This document shows, in pieces, positions 1 to 7,173 of a DNA stretch of 39,171 bases; the stretch's first letter is position 1, and each line of letters opens with the position of its first letter. The position numbers were made by a program, and so were the translations under genes. The notes under the pieces were generated by a model that worked only from the letters and a program-made list of their open reading frames with translations, was not told the origin of the DNA and did no database searches. The stretch lies in contig NZ_VNIM01000036.1 in assembly GCF_007785815.1 (NCBI RefSeq), positions 1 to 39,171 of the forward strand. The letters are read 5' to 3'. Source of the DNA: Alterirhizorhabdus solaris. GTDB lineage: Bacteria; Pseudomonadota; Alphaproteobacteria; Sphingomonadales; Sphingomonadaceae.

Positions 1-1
1 G

Positions 2-211
2 CTCGGCGCGATCGGCCTGTGGCTGGGCTGGCGCGCGTTGCCGCCGGTGCTGCTGGGGGCCAGCCTGATCGGGCTGGCGGCGGTGCTGGTGCTGCGCCTT
101 GCCGGCCGGCGGGTGGCGGCGGACATGCGCGTGCCGCTGGGCACCCTGCTGGCGCTTGCCGCGATGGCGATGTGGCTGGCGCGGGCCGCCGGGATGACGC
201 TGCTGCGATAG
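2..211 (+). CDS. gspO: Prepilin peptidase GspO/PilD, C-terminal end (partial)
   Basis: This is the last 69 codons of a gene that begins before the window. The peptide is hydrophobic, with a run of Leu/Ala/Val helices, a short basic loop (LRLAGRRVAADM) and then a PLGTLLALAA segment. That is the usual ending of the A24 aspartic prepilin peptidase, which cleaves and N-methylates pseudopilins at the inner membrane. The catalytic GxGD region lies upstream, outside the window. The gene sits 84 bp before gspC and opens the T2SS operon, so its substrates GspG-K are encoded a few kilobases downstream. The assignment rests on hydrophobic pattern, terminal motif and context, because only a quarter of the protein is visible. 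Confidence 0.75.
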   Translation, partial: LGAIGLWLGWRALPPVLLGASLIGLAAVLVLRLAGRRVAADMRVPLGTLLALAAMAMWLARAAGMTLLR

Positions 212-295
212 CATCGTTCATCGCGACGAAAGCAGTCGCGCCGCCACATCGGAATGTAATAGAGTGCCGGCGGGACTTCGGGGGTTGGTTCACAG

Positions 296-1129
296 ATGCG
301 GCTTGTTCTGGATCGGCGGGCGCGGCGACTGCTGGCGCGGCTGCCGCGGTATGACTGGTATTCGGTCGCGGAGCTGGCGCTGCTCTCGCTGCTGGCGCTG
401 CAATGCGCCCGCCTGCTGTTGACGATCGCCACGCCCGTCGGCCCGCTGGGGGACTGGCGACCGGAGGCGGGGGCCGCGCCGCCCGCCGTCTCGATCCTGT
501 CGGGATTCGATCCGTTCTTCCGGCTGGCCGACACGGCGGGCGCGGCGGCGGTGGTGACGGGGCTGGACCTGAAACTGTTCGGCATCCGTGCCGATCAGGC
601 CTCCGGGCGCGGCGCGGCGATCATCGGCCTGCCCTCCGGCATGCAGTCGAGCGTGTCGGTGGGCGAGGAGATCATGGCCGGGGTGACACTGAAGGCGGTG
701 GCGTTCGATCACGTCACCATCCTGCGCGGTGGCCGGGAAGAACAGGTGTTCCTCGACCAGTCCCAGCCGGCCACGGTGGTGACGCCGCCGCCGACGTCGG
801 GCGGCCCGCTCGCCGGGGTCAATCCGCTGACGGTATCGCCGGGTGCGCCGGTGACGGCGGCGGCGCTGGCCGGGGCCGCCACCTTCTCCCCGCGGGTCGG
901 CCGCAACGGGGTGGACGGCTTCTCGGTGCAGCCCAACGGCGACGGATCGGTGCTGCGCGCCACCGGCCTCCAGCCCGGCGACGTGATCGTCTCGGTCAAC
1001 GGATCGCGGGTGCGCGATGCCGCCGATGCCCAGCGCATCCAGCAGCAGTTCGGCCGCAGCGGCGATGCGACCGTGATCGTGGAGCGCGGCGGGATCGAAC
1101 AGTCGCTTGGCGTGAGGATCGTGCCATGA
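296..1129 (+). CDS. gspC: T2SS inner-membrane protein GspC
   Basis: A 277-residue protein that links the inner-membrane assembly platform to the outer-membrane secretin. It has a short basic cytoplasmic start, one membrane segment at about residues 22-45, and a periplasmic homology region around 65-150 (GLDLKLFGIRA is typical). A Pro/Thr-rich linker follows, then a C-terminal PDZ domain at about 195-277 with GLQPGDVIVSVNG as the carboxylate-binding loop region. Length and domain order match GspC. The ATG at 296 was chosen because it gives exactly this architecture. The stop overlaps the gspD start (ATGA), indicating translational coupling. Confidence 0.95.
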   Translation: MRLVLDRRARRLLARLPRYDWYSVAELALLSLLALQCARLLLTIATPVGPLGDWRPEAGAAPPAVSILSGFDPFFRLADTAGAAAVVTGLDLKLFGIRADQASGRGAAIIGLPSGMQSSVSVGEEIMAGVTLKAVAFDHVTILRGGREEQVFLDQSQPATVVTPPPTSGGPLAGVNPLTVSPGAPVTAAALAGAATFSPRVGRNGVDGFSVQPNGDGSVLRATGLQPGDVIVSVNGSRVRDAADAQRIQQQFGRSGDATVIVERGGIEQSLGVRIVP

Positions 1130-3348
1130 AGCGCGCGCTGATCGCCGCGCTGTTGCTGGGCGCAGCGGTGCCGGCCGCCGCGCAGCAGATGCTCAACCTG
1201 CGCGACGCCGACATCCGCGCGTTCATCCAGGACGCCTCCAAGGTGACGGGGCGCACCTTCATCATCGATCCGCGCGTGACCGGCAAGGTGTCGGTCGTCA
1301 CCGACCGGGCACTGTCGCGGTCGGAATATTTCGAGCTGTTCCTCTCCACGCTGCGCGCCAACAGCCTCGTGGCGGTGCCAGCGCCGGGCGGCGCGTTCCG
1401 CATCCAGCCGGTCGATACGGCGGCCTCGCAGCCGGGGCGGGTGGGGGCGCGCGGCCAGTCGAACAACAGCTTCGTCACCGAGGTCTTCCGCCTGCGATCG
1501 ATCGACGCGCAATCGGCGGTGGAGACGATCCGTCCGCTCGTCAGCCGCGAGGGATCGGTCAGCGGCAACCGCTCGGGCAACGCGGTGGTGGTGGCGGACT
1601 ATGCCGACAACATCCGCCGCGTGCGCGACCTGCTTTCGCGCATCGACCGGGACAATGCCGCCACCCGCGTGATCGTGCTGAAGAATGCCGGCGCGCGCGA
1701 CCTGGCGGCCTCTTTGCAGGCGCTGGTCGGCGGGGGGGCGGCCGCCGGGCAGGGCGGGCAGGCGGTGTCCGTGGTGGCGATCGACAGCTCCAACGCGATC
1801 GCGCTGCGCGGCGACCCGGCGACCGTGGCGCGGCTGGCCGGGATCGCACGCGATCTGGATACCCGCGCGGCCAGCGGCACCGAGATCCGTGTCGTGTTCC
1901 TCAACCATGCCGATGCGGCCAAGCTGCTGCCGGTGCTGCAACTGCTGGTGGGCCAGCAGGGGAGCGTCGTGCCGTCCGCCGCGCCCGCCGCCAACGCCGC
2001 CTCGATCGTGCCCGCCGGCCAGCGCGCGGTGGGCGGCGGCGCCACGCCGGAGCCGGCGGCTACACCCGCCGCCGCATCGTCGTCCGGCGGCGGGTCGGGC
2101 AATGGCCGCGCGCAGCCGGTGATCGCGCGGTACGAGGGGGCGAATGCGATCATCATCTCGGCCCCCGCCGATCTCCAGCGCACGCTGGGCGAGGTGATCC
2201 GCCAGCTCGATACGCGGCGCGAACAGGTGCTGGTCGAGGCGATCATCGTCGAGATATCGGACAGCGCCGCGCGCAACCTGGGTGTGCAGTTCCTGCTCGG
2301 CGGCCTGCCGGGGTCGGGCGTGCCGTTCGCCGCGACCAACTACAGCAATTCCGCGCCGAACATCCTGACGATCGCCGGCGCGATCGGCGCGCGCCAGCTG
2401 AACCAGACGACGACGACGGTGAACGGCAACACCACCGTGACGCAGACCAATAACGCGGTGAGCGACACGCTGGCCACGGCGGCGGTGAACTCGATCCTCG
2501 GGGCGGCGGGCGGTTTCGCCGGGTTCGCCGGCCGGCTGGGCAACGATGCGATCTTCGGCGCGATCATCAACGCGGTGAAATCGGATACGCAGTCGAACAT
2601 CCTGTCCACCCCCTCGGTGATGACGCTGGACAATCAGGAGGCCAAGATCCTCGTCGGGCAGGAGATCCCGATCACCACCGGGCAGGCGCTGAGCAACAAT
2701 TTCGACAACGCCTTCCGCACCGTGCAGCGCGAGAACGTGGGCGTGCAGCTGGAGGTGAAGCCGCAGATCAACGCGGGCGGCGCGATCAAGCTGTTCCTGC
2801 GGCAGGAGGTGTCGAGCATCGCCGGGCCGGTCTCGTCCGACAACAGCGATCTCATCATCAACAAGCGCGAGATCGAGACGACGGTGACGGTGGACGACGG
2901 CGAGATCATCGCGCTGGGCGGCCTGCTGGACGACAACGAGCGGCGGACGATCGAGAAGATCCCGCTGCTCGGCGACATTCCGGGGCTGGGCGAACTGTTC
3001 AAGTCGCGGTCGCGATCGCGCAACAAGACCAACCTGATGGTGTTCATCCGCCCCACCATCGTGCGCTCGGCGGACGAGGCGCGGGCGGTGGCGGCGCAAC
3101 GCTACGGCTATGTGCGCGACATGCAGGCGGCGCAGCGGCCGGAGCGCGAGCCGACCATCGACGAGCTGGTGCGCGATTACATGGGCACCACCGCGCCGGG
3201 CGCGCCCGTGGCGAACGGACCGGGCGCCGACCCGGCGCCCCGGCTCGATCCGCCCGCGCGGCAGATCATCACGCCGCAGATGAAGTCCTCGACCGAGGTG
3301 ATCCGGCCGGTGCCGCTGGCGCCATCGATGGTGCCGTCCCAGCCATGA
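1126..3348 (+). CDS. gspD: T2SS outer-membrane secretin GspD
   Basis: A 740-residue secretin that forms the multimeric outer-membrane channel. The ATG at 1126 overlaps the gspC stop and starts a clear signal peptide (KRALIAALLLGAAVPAAAQ). The open frame extends upstream, but that part is a shadow of gspC. After the signal come N0 (LNLRDADIRAFIQDASK, residues about 24-95) and the N1-N3 ring domains to about 380, interrupted by a low-complexity Ala/Pro/Ser/Gly linker near 305-330. The C-terminal secretin domain follows (VGVQLEVKPQIN, then GEIIALGGLLDD and NLMVFIRPTIV). A Pro-rich tail of about 90 residues follows the barrel. No pilotin was recognised next to it, although the lipoprotein at the end of the operon might be considered. 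Confidence 0.97.
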   Translation: MKRALIAALLLGAAVPAAAQQMLNLRDADIRAFIQDASKVTGRTFIIDPRVTGKVSVVTDRALSRSEYFELFLSTLRANSLVAVPAPGGAFRIQPVDTAASQPGRVGARGQSNNSFVTEVFRLRSIDAQSAVETIRPLVSREGSVSGNRSGNAVVVADYADNIRRVRDLLSRIDRDNAATRVIVLKNAGARDLAASLQALVGGGAAAGQGGQAVSVVAIDSSNAIALRGDPATVARLAGIARDLDTRAASGTEIRVVFLNHADAAKLLPVLQLLVGQQGSVVPSAAPAANAASIVPAGQRAVGGGATPEPAATPAAASSSGGGSGNGRAQPVIARYEGANAIIISAPADLQRTLGEVIRQLDTRREQVLVEAIIVEISDSAARNLGVQFLLGGLPGSGVPFAATNYSNSAPNILTIAGAIGARQLNQTTTTVNGNTTVTQTNNAVSDTLATAAVNSILGAAGGFAGFAGRLGNDAIFGAIINAVKSDTQSNILSTPSVMTLDNQEAKILVGQEIPITTGQALSNNFDNAFRTVQRENVGVQLEVKPQINAGGAIKLFLRQEVSSIAGPVSSDNSDLIINKREIETTVTVDDGEIIALGGLLDDNERRTIEKIPLLGDIPGLGELFKSRSRSRNKTNLMVFIRPTIVRSADEARAVAAQRYGYVRDMQAAQRPEREPTIDELVRDYMGTTAPGAPVANGPGADPAPRLDPPARQIITPQMKSSTEVIRPVPLAPSMVPSQP

Positions 3349-3602
3349 CGCACCGCGCGTGCCTTTACCGCGTCCGATCGTCCTGGCGGTCGGCATCGGC
3401 CGGCGCGGGACGCGACGGGGAAGGGGGCGCGTTGCGTTTCGGTGCCGGTGGGTGCGGCGGTGCGGCGGATGTCGGCGACAGCCGGGTGCGTTCCTTCGTC
3501 GGCCCGGCATGGCCGGTGACCCCCCGACACATCGCCGCACCGCTGCGTGGGCAGGTTGCGGCCGTGGCGGTGCCGGGCAGGCGGATCGGCATCCTGCCAT
3601 GA
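3345..3602 (+). CDS. Small ORF of unknown function coupled between gspD and gspE
   Basis: An 85-codon open frame fills the 250-bp space between gspD and gspE. Its ATG overlaps the gspD stop (ATGA) and its TGA overlaps the gspE ATG (ATGA), so it would be coupled at both ends. The peptide is rich in Arg, Gly and Ala. It has no signal peptide, no membrane helix and no motif I recognise, and low-complexity Arg/Gly content is common in chance frames of GC-rich DNA. gspD and gspE are normally adjacent, so the space itself is unusual. It could be a real small gene, a decayed remnant, or a chance frame that keeps ribosomes moving to gspE. Confidence 0.3.
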   Translation: MTHRACLYRVRSSWRSASAGAGRDGEGGALRFGAGGCGGAADVGDSRVRSFVGPAWPVTPRHIAAPLRGQVAAVAVPGRRIGILP

Positions 3603-5182
3603 TCGCGCCCACATCGATCGGGCCCGACCTCAACGGGCCTGACGCGCCGCCGGCCGCGTCCCTTCCCGAAGCCCCGCCGGTGCTGCCCCTCGCCACCATT
3701 CCCTACGGTTTCGCCCGCAGGTTCGGCATGGCGGTCGTCGCGCTCGATCCGCTGACGGTGGCATGGCGCGAGGCCGCCGATCCGCGCCCGCTGTTGGAGG
3801 TGCGCCGCGTGCTCGGCCGTGCCTTCGCGGTGGAGCCGGTCAGCCCCGAGCGGTTCGACCGCATCCTTTCCGAACGCTATGCGATGGACGGGCAGGCGGC
3901 GGCGGATGCGGCCGGCTCGCTGGGGCTGGGCGACGAGCTGATGATGCTGGCGAGCGACCTGCCCTCCGCCGACGACCTGCTCGATTCGGCGGACGACGCG
4001 CCCGCCATCCGCCTCATCAACGGCATCATCGCCGATGCCGCGCGGCAGGGCGTGTCCGATATCCATATCGAGCCGTACGAGACCGGCCTCGTCGTGCGGA
4101 TGCGGATCGACGGGGTGCTGCGCGAGACGCTGCGGATGCCGGCGCATGTCGCCCCGGTGGTCGTCAGCCGGGTGAAGGTGATGGCGCGGCTGGACATCGC
4201 CGAGCGCCGGGTGCCGCAGGACGGGCGCATCGGCCTGACGCTGGGCGGCAAGCTGCTCGACGTGCGCGTCTCCACGCTGCCCAGCCGCGCGGGCGAGCGG
4301 GTGGTGCTGCGCATCCTCGACAAGGACAATGCCGGCATCGATCTGGAGATGCTGGGAATGCCGCCGGCGATCGACGCCGTGTTCCGCGCCGCGCTGGCCG
4401 AGCCGAACGGCGTCGTGCTGGTCACGGGGCCGACCGGATCGGGCAAGACGACCTCGCTATATGCCGGCCTGCGCACGCTGAACGACGGCAGCCGCAACAT
4501 CCTGACCGTGGAGGATCCGGTCGAATATGCGATCGACGGGGTGGGGCAGACGCAGGTGAACGCCAAGGTGGGCCTCACCTTCGCCACCGGCCTGCGCGCG
4601 ATCCTGCGGCAGGATCCGGACGTGGTGATGATCGGCGAGATCCGCGACCGCGAGACGGCGGATATCGCGGTGCAGGCCTCGCTCACCGGGCATCTGGTAC
4701 TCTCCACCGTCCACACCAACGATGCGCTGGGCGCGATCACGCGGATGCGCGACATGAAGGTGGAGCCGTTCCTGCTTGCCTCCACGCTGCGCGCGGTGAT
4801 CGCGCAGCGGCTGGTGCGGCGGCTGTGCCCGCATTGCACCACCGCCGCGCCGGCCGGCCCGGCGGTGGCGGCACTGCTGGGGCTGGCGCCGACTGAGCCG
4901 GTCCACGCCGCGCGCGGGTGCGACAGCTGTGGCGGCAGCGGCTACAAGGGCCGCATCGGCGTGTTCGAGGCGGTGCGGATCGACGATACGATCCGCCGGA
5001 TGATAAACGCCGACGCCGACGAGGACGCCATCGCCGCCCACGCCTTCGCACACACGCCCACGCTGGCGACGGCGGCGCGCGCGCTGGTGCGCGAGGGGAT
5101 CACCACGCCGGAGGAAGCGGTGCGGATCACCCGGCGCGAAGGGGCGGCCGAGGCACCGACCGTCGAGGCGACCCATGCCTGA
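3599..5182 (+). CDS. gspE: T2SS assembly ATPase GspE
   Basis: A 527-residue secretion ATPase that powers pseudopilus assembly from the cytoplasmic face. The N-terminal part (residues about 30-130) is the N1E/N2E region that contacts GspL. The ATPase core has Walker A GPTGSGKTTS at about residue 277, the Asp box (QDPDVVMIGEIRDRET), Walker B and the His box (GHLVLSTVHTNDA). A zinc-binding four-cysteine loop lies at about 410-445 (LCPHC, then CDSCGGSGYKGR), as in GspE and PilB. The ATG at 3599 gives normal family length; the frame stays open upstream but without family-like sequence. The C-terminal tail (EGITTPEEAVRITRREG) reappears in the next small ORF, see the duplication entry. Confidence 0.97.
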   Translation: MIAPTSIGPDLNGPDAPPAASLPEAPPVLPLATIPYGFARRFGMAVVALDPLTVAWREAADPRPLLEVRRVLGRAFAVEPVSPERFDRILSERYAMDGQAAADAAGSLGLGDELMMLASDLPSADDLLDSADDAPAIRLINGIIADAARQGVSDIHIEPYETGLVVRMRIDGVLRETLRMPAHVAPVVVSRVKVMARLDIAERRVPQDGRIGLTLGGKLLDVRVSTLPSRAGERVVLRILDKDNAGIDLEMLGMPPAIDAVFRAALAEPNGVVLVTGPTGSGKTTSLYAGLRTLNDGSRNILTVEDPVEYAIDGVGQTQVNAKVGLTFATGLRAILRQDPDVVMIGEIRDRETADIAVQASLTGHLVLSTVHTNDALGAITRMRDMKVEPFLLASTLRAVIAQRLVRRLCPHCTTAAPAGPAVAALLGLAPTEPVHAARGCDSCGGSGYKGRIGVFEAVRIDDTIRRMINADADEDAIAAHAFAHTPTLATAARALVREGITTPEEAVRITRREGAAEAPTVEATHA

Positions 5183-5425
5183 GCGTGATTGTCTCGTGTT
5201 CGATGTGGCTGGCCGGAAAGGGCGCGGTCGGCCGATCGCCGACATCGCTCGCCGATTGAGCCGGAACGGCGACGTGAGCCGCGTCTTCGCGTCGGCGGCG
5301 CGTGAGGGGATCACCATGCCCGAGGAAGCGCCGCGGATCTCCCGGCGCGAGGGCGTATCCGGGCCGGCGGTGATCGATGGCTGATTTCGACTATCTCGCG
5401 CTCGACGTCGCCGGCCGCGAGAAGC
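5080..5425 (+). repeat. Diverged tandem duplication of the gspE-gspF junction
   Basis: The last about 30 codons of gspE plus the first about 40 codons of gspF appear twice in tandem. The first copy runs from about 5080 to 5290, the second from about 5300 to 5425 and on into gspF. The gspE-like halves line up at an offset of 211 bp (GAGGGGATCACC at 5093 and 5304). The gspF-like halves line up at an offset of 202 bp (ATGCCTGA at 5175 and ATGGCTGA at 5377), so nine bases have been lost in one copy. Identity between the gspE-like halves is roughly 80 per cent by eye, so the event is not recent. The overlap of stop and start codons is preserved at both junctions. Confidence 0.8.
5175..5384 (+). 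CDS. 69-aa chimeric ORF: GspF-like head plus GspE-like tail
   Basis: This small frame starts eight bases before the gspE stop and ends eight bases into gspF, so it is coupled on both sides. Its first 40 residues (CLVFDVAGRKGRGRPIADI) match the GspF start (YLALDVAGREKRGQVSAV). Its last 30 (AREGITMPEEAPRISRREG) match the GspE end (VREGITTPEEAVRITRREG). It is therefore the product of a tandem duplication across the gene junction rather than an independent family. The frame has stayed open while diverging, which may mean it is translated, or only that polarity on gspF is avoided. No function can be assigned. A free GspF N-terminus that binds GspE or GspL is conceivable but speculative. Confidence 0.5.
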   Translation: MPERDCLVFDVAGRKGRGRPIADIARRLSRNGDVSRVFASAAREGITMPEEAPRISRREGVSGPAVIDG

Positions 5426-6603
5426 GCGGGCAGGTGAGCGCCGTCACCATCGAGGAGGCGCGCGCACGCCTGTCCGCCCGCAAACTCTACGTCGTGCGGA
5501 TCGAGCCGGGCACCGGCGGCGCGCCCGCCGCCCCGGCGCTGCTCTCCCGCCGGATCACGTGGCGCAGGCGGCTGTCGGCCAAGCAACTGACGTTGTTCAC
5601 CCGCCAACTCGCCACGCTGGCGCAGGTCAGCCCGCTCGAGGAGGCGCTGCGGACGATCGCGCGCCAGACCGAGCAGCCGCAGGTGGGTCAGGTGCTGGGG
5701 CAGGTCCATGCCGGCGTGGTCGAGGGGCGACGACTGTCGGAGGCGATGACGCGCGAGGCGACGAGCTTCCCGCCGCTGTACCGCGCGATGGTGGCGGCGG
5801 GCGAGGCATCGGGCACGCTGCCGTCGATCCTCGAACGACTGGCCGACCTGCAGGAACGGCAAGCCAAGGTACGCGGCAAGGTGATGACCGCGCTTGCTTA
5901 TCCGATCGTGCTGGCGGTGGTGGCGATCGCGGTGGTGTTCGCGCTGATGGTGTTCGTGGTGCCGCAGGTGGTCGAGCAGTTCGATACGGTGGGGCAGACT
6001 TTGCCGCTGCTCACGCGGATCGTGATCGGCCTGTCGAACTTCCTCGTCGGCTGGTGGTGGGCGCTGGCGCTCGGCCTGATCGGCGCGGGGCTGCTGGGCT
6101 GGCGGGCGTTGCGCGATCCGGCGATCCGCCTGCGCTTCGATCGCGGGCTGCTGCGGCTGCCGTTGCTGGGCCGGCTGGTGCGCGATCTCCACGCCGCGCG
6201 TCTTTCCCGCACGCTGGCGACCATGGTGGCGAGCCGCCTGCCGCTGCTGGAAGGGCTTACGCTGACCGTCTCGACCGTGCACAACCGCGCGCTGCGGGTG
6301 GCGTCGGAGGGGCTGGTGGAGGCGATCCGGGGCGGCGGCAGCCTGTCGGCCGCGCTGCGCCGGGCCGGCGTGTTTCCGCCGCTGCTGGTGTATATGGCGG
6401 CATCGGGCGAGGCATCCGGCCAGCTCGATGCGATGCTGGAGCGTGCGGCGGATTACATGGAGCGCGAGTTCGACGCCTTCACCGCCACCGCGCTGTCGCT
6501 GCTGGAGCCGCTCATCATCGTGCTGATGGGGGGCATCGTGGCGCTGATCGTGCTGTCGATCCTGCTGCCCATCCTGCAACTCGATACGCTTGCCGGAGCC
6601 TGA
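5377..6603 (+). CDS. gspF: T2SS inner-membrane platform protein GspF
   Basis: A 408-residue polytopic membrane protein at the centre of the assembly platform. The N-terminus (DYLALDVAGREKRG) is the conserved GspF start. Two homologous cytoplasmic four-helix domains at about 70-195 and 270-395 each carry family motifs (FTRQLATLAQVSPLEEAL and LSRTLATMVASRLPLLEGL, plus GEASGTLPSILERLADL and GEASGQLDAMLERAADY). Three membrane segments lie near 170-195, 220-245 and the C-terminus (LLEPLIIVLMGGIVALIVLS). Length and topology are normal. The ATG at 5377 overlaps the stop of the small duplicated ORF. Confidence 0.97.
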   Translation: MADFDYLALDVAGREKRGQVSAVTIEEARARLSARKLYVVRIEPGTGGAPAAPALLSRRITWRRRLSAKQLTLFTRQLATLAQVSPLEEALRTIARQTEQPQVGQVLGQVHAGVVEGRRLSEAMTREATSFPPLYRAMVAAGEASGTLPSILERLADLQERQAKVRGKVMTALAYPIVLAVVAIAVVFALMVFVVPQVVEQFDTVGQTLPLLTRIVIGLSNFLVGWWWALALGLIGAGLLGWRALRDPAIRLRFDRGLLRLPLLGRLVRDLHAARLSRTLATMVASRLPLLEGLTLTVSTVHNRALRVASEGLVEAIRGGGSLSAALRRAGVFPPLLVYMAASGEASGQLDAMLERAADYMEREFDAFTATALSLLEPLIIVLMGGIVALIVLSILLPILQLDTLAGA

Positions 6604-6606
6604 GAT

Positions 6607-7173
6607 ATGAAGCTGCGCCGTCTCTTCCCTCGCGCGTCATCCCGGCGAATGCCGGGATCTCGTGCAACCAGCGACCGCCCTCTTCGACGAGATCCCGGCG
6701 TGCGCCGGGATGACGAGGGGCGGCGGCGCGCCGCCGAACATGGCTTCACACCCCCTCAGCGCGCCGCCGAACACGGCTTCACGCTGGTCGAACTGATGGT
6801 GGTGATCGTCATCATCGGGTTGCTCACCACCATCGTCGTCGTCAACGTGCTGCCCAGCCAGGACAAGGCGCGGGTGGAAAAGGCCAAGGCGGATATCGCG
6901 CTGCTGGAGCAGGCGGCCGAGATGTACCGGCTGGACAATCTTGCCTACCCCTCGTCCGGCGACGGCTTGCAGGCGCTCGTCAGCGCGCCGGCGGGGGCGG
7001 AAGGGCGCTATCGCCCGGGCGGCTACATCCGCAAGCTGCCCGAGGATCCATGGGGCAACCCCTATCATTATGCCGCGCCGGGCAAGCATGGTGCGGTCGA
7101 CATCTACAGCTATGGCGCGGACGGGCGCGAGGGCGGCGAAGGCAACGATGCCGACATCGGCAACTGGAAATAG
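6607..7173 (+). CDS. gspG: Major pseudopilin GspG with an expanded leader
   Basis: The mature part is a standard major pseudopilin: FTLVELMVVIVIIGLLTTIV at the cleavage site and N-terminal helix, then the GspG core (PSSGDGLQAL, GYIRKLPEDPWGNPYHY, DIYSYGADG) with a calcium-site-like C-terminus. A GGAG site lies about eight bases before the ATG at 6607. From that ATG the leader is 57 residues (cleavage Gly57-Phe58), against the usual 5-15. The extra length is made of a REP-like inverted pair read as protein (residues about 10-37) and a tandem copy of the RAAEHGFT segment. Mature length is about 131 residues, normal for GspG. The annotated start could be wrong, but no ATG or GTG start with a short leader is available in frame. 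Confidence 0.93.
   Translation: MKLRRLFPRASSRRMPGSRATSDRPLRRDPGVRRDDEGRRRAAEHGFTPPQRAAEHGFTLVELMVVIVIIGLLTTIVVVNVLPSQDKARVEKAKADIALLEQAAEMYRLDNLAYPSSGDGLQALVSAPAGAEGRYRPGGYIRKLPEDPWGNPYHYAAPGKHGAVDIYSYGADGREGGEGNDADIGNWK
6635..6715 (+). repeat. REP-like inverted palindrome pair inside the gspG leader
   Basis: Two 28-bp units at 6635-6662 and 6688-6715 are reverse complements of each other with 26 of 28 positions matching, separated by 25 bp. Each unit is itself a hairpin with a CATCCCGGC / GCCGGGATC stem. This is the form of extragenic palindromes that occur in many copies in proteobacterial genomes, and I recognise the CATCCCGGC...GCCGGGATC core from such elements. Here the pair lies in frame inside the coding region of gspG, between the start codon and the prepilin cleavage site. 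Confidence 0.75.
6727..6792 (+). repeat. Two 33-bp tandem copies of the prepilin cleavage-site codons (gspG)
   Basis: Copies at 6727-6759 and 6760-6792 encode RAAEHGFTPPQ and RAAEHGFTLVE. The first 21 bases differ at a single position. Only the second copy is followed by the hydrophobic helix, so only it should be a productive cleavage site. Confidence 0.85.

Noticed and set aside
709-3699. A 996-codon open frame on the minus strand opposite gspC and gspD
   Set aside because: It is a GC-rich shadow: Arg/His/Gly-rich, no domain, and entirely antisense to well-identified genes. The same holds for the other long antisense frames, for example opposite phoH-ybeY-corC and opposite tsaD.
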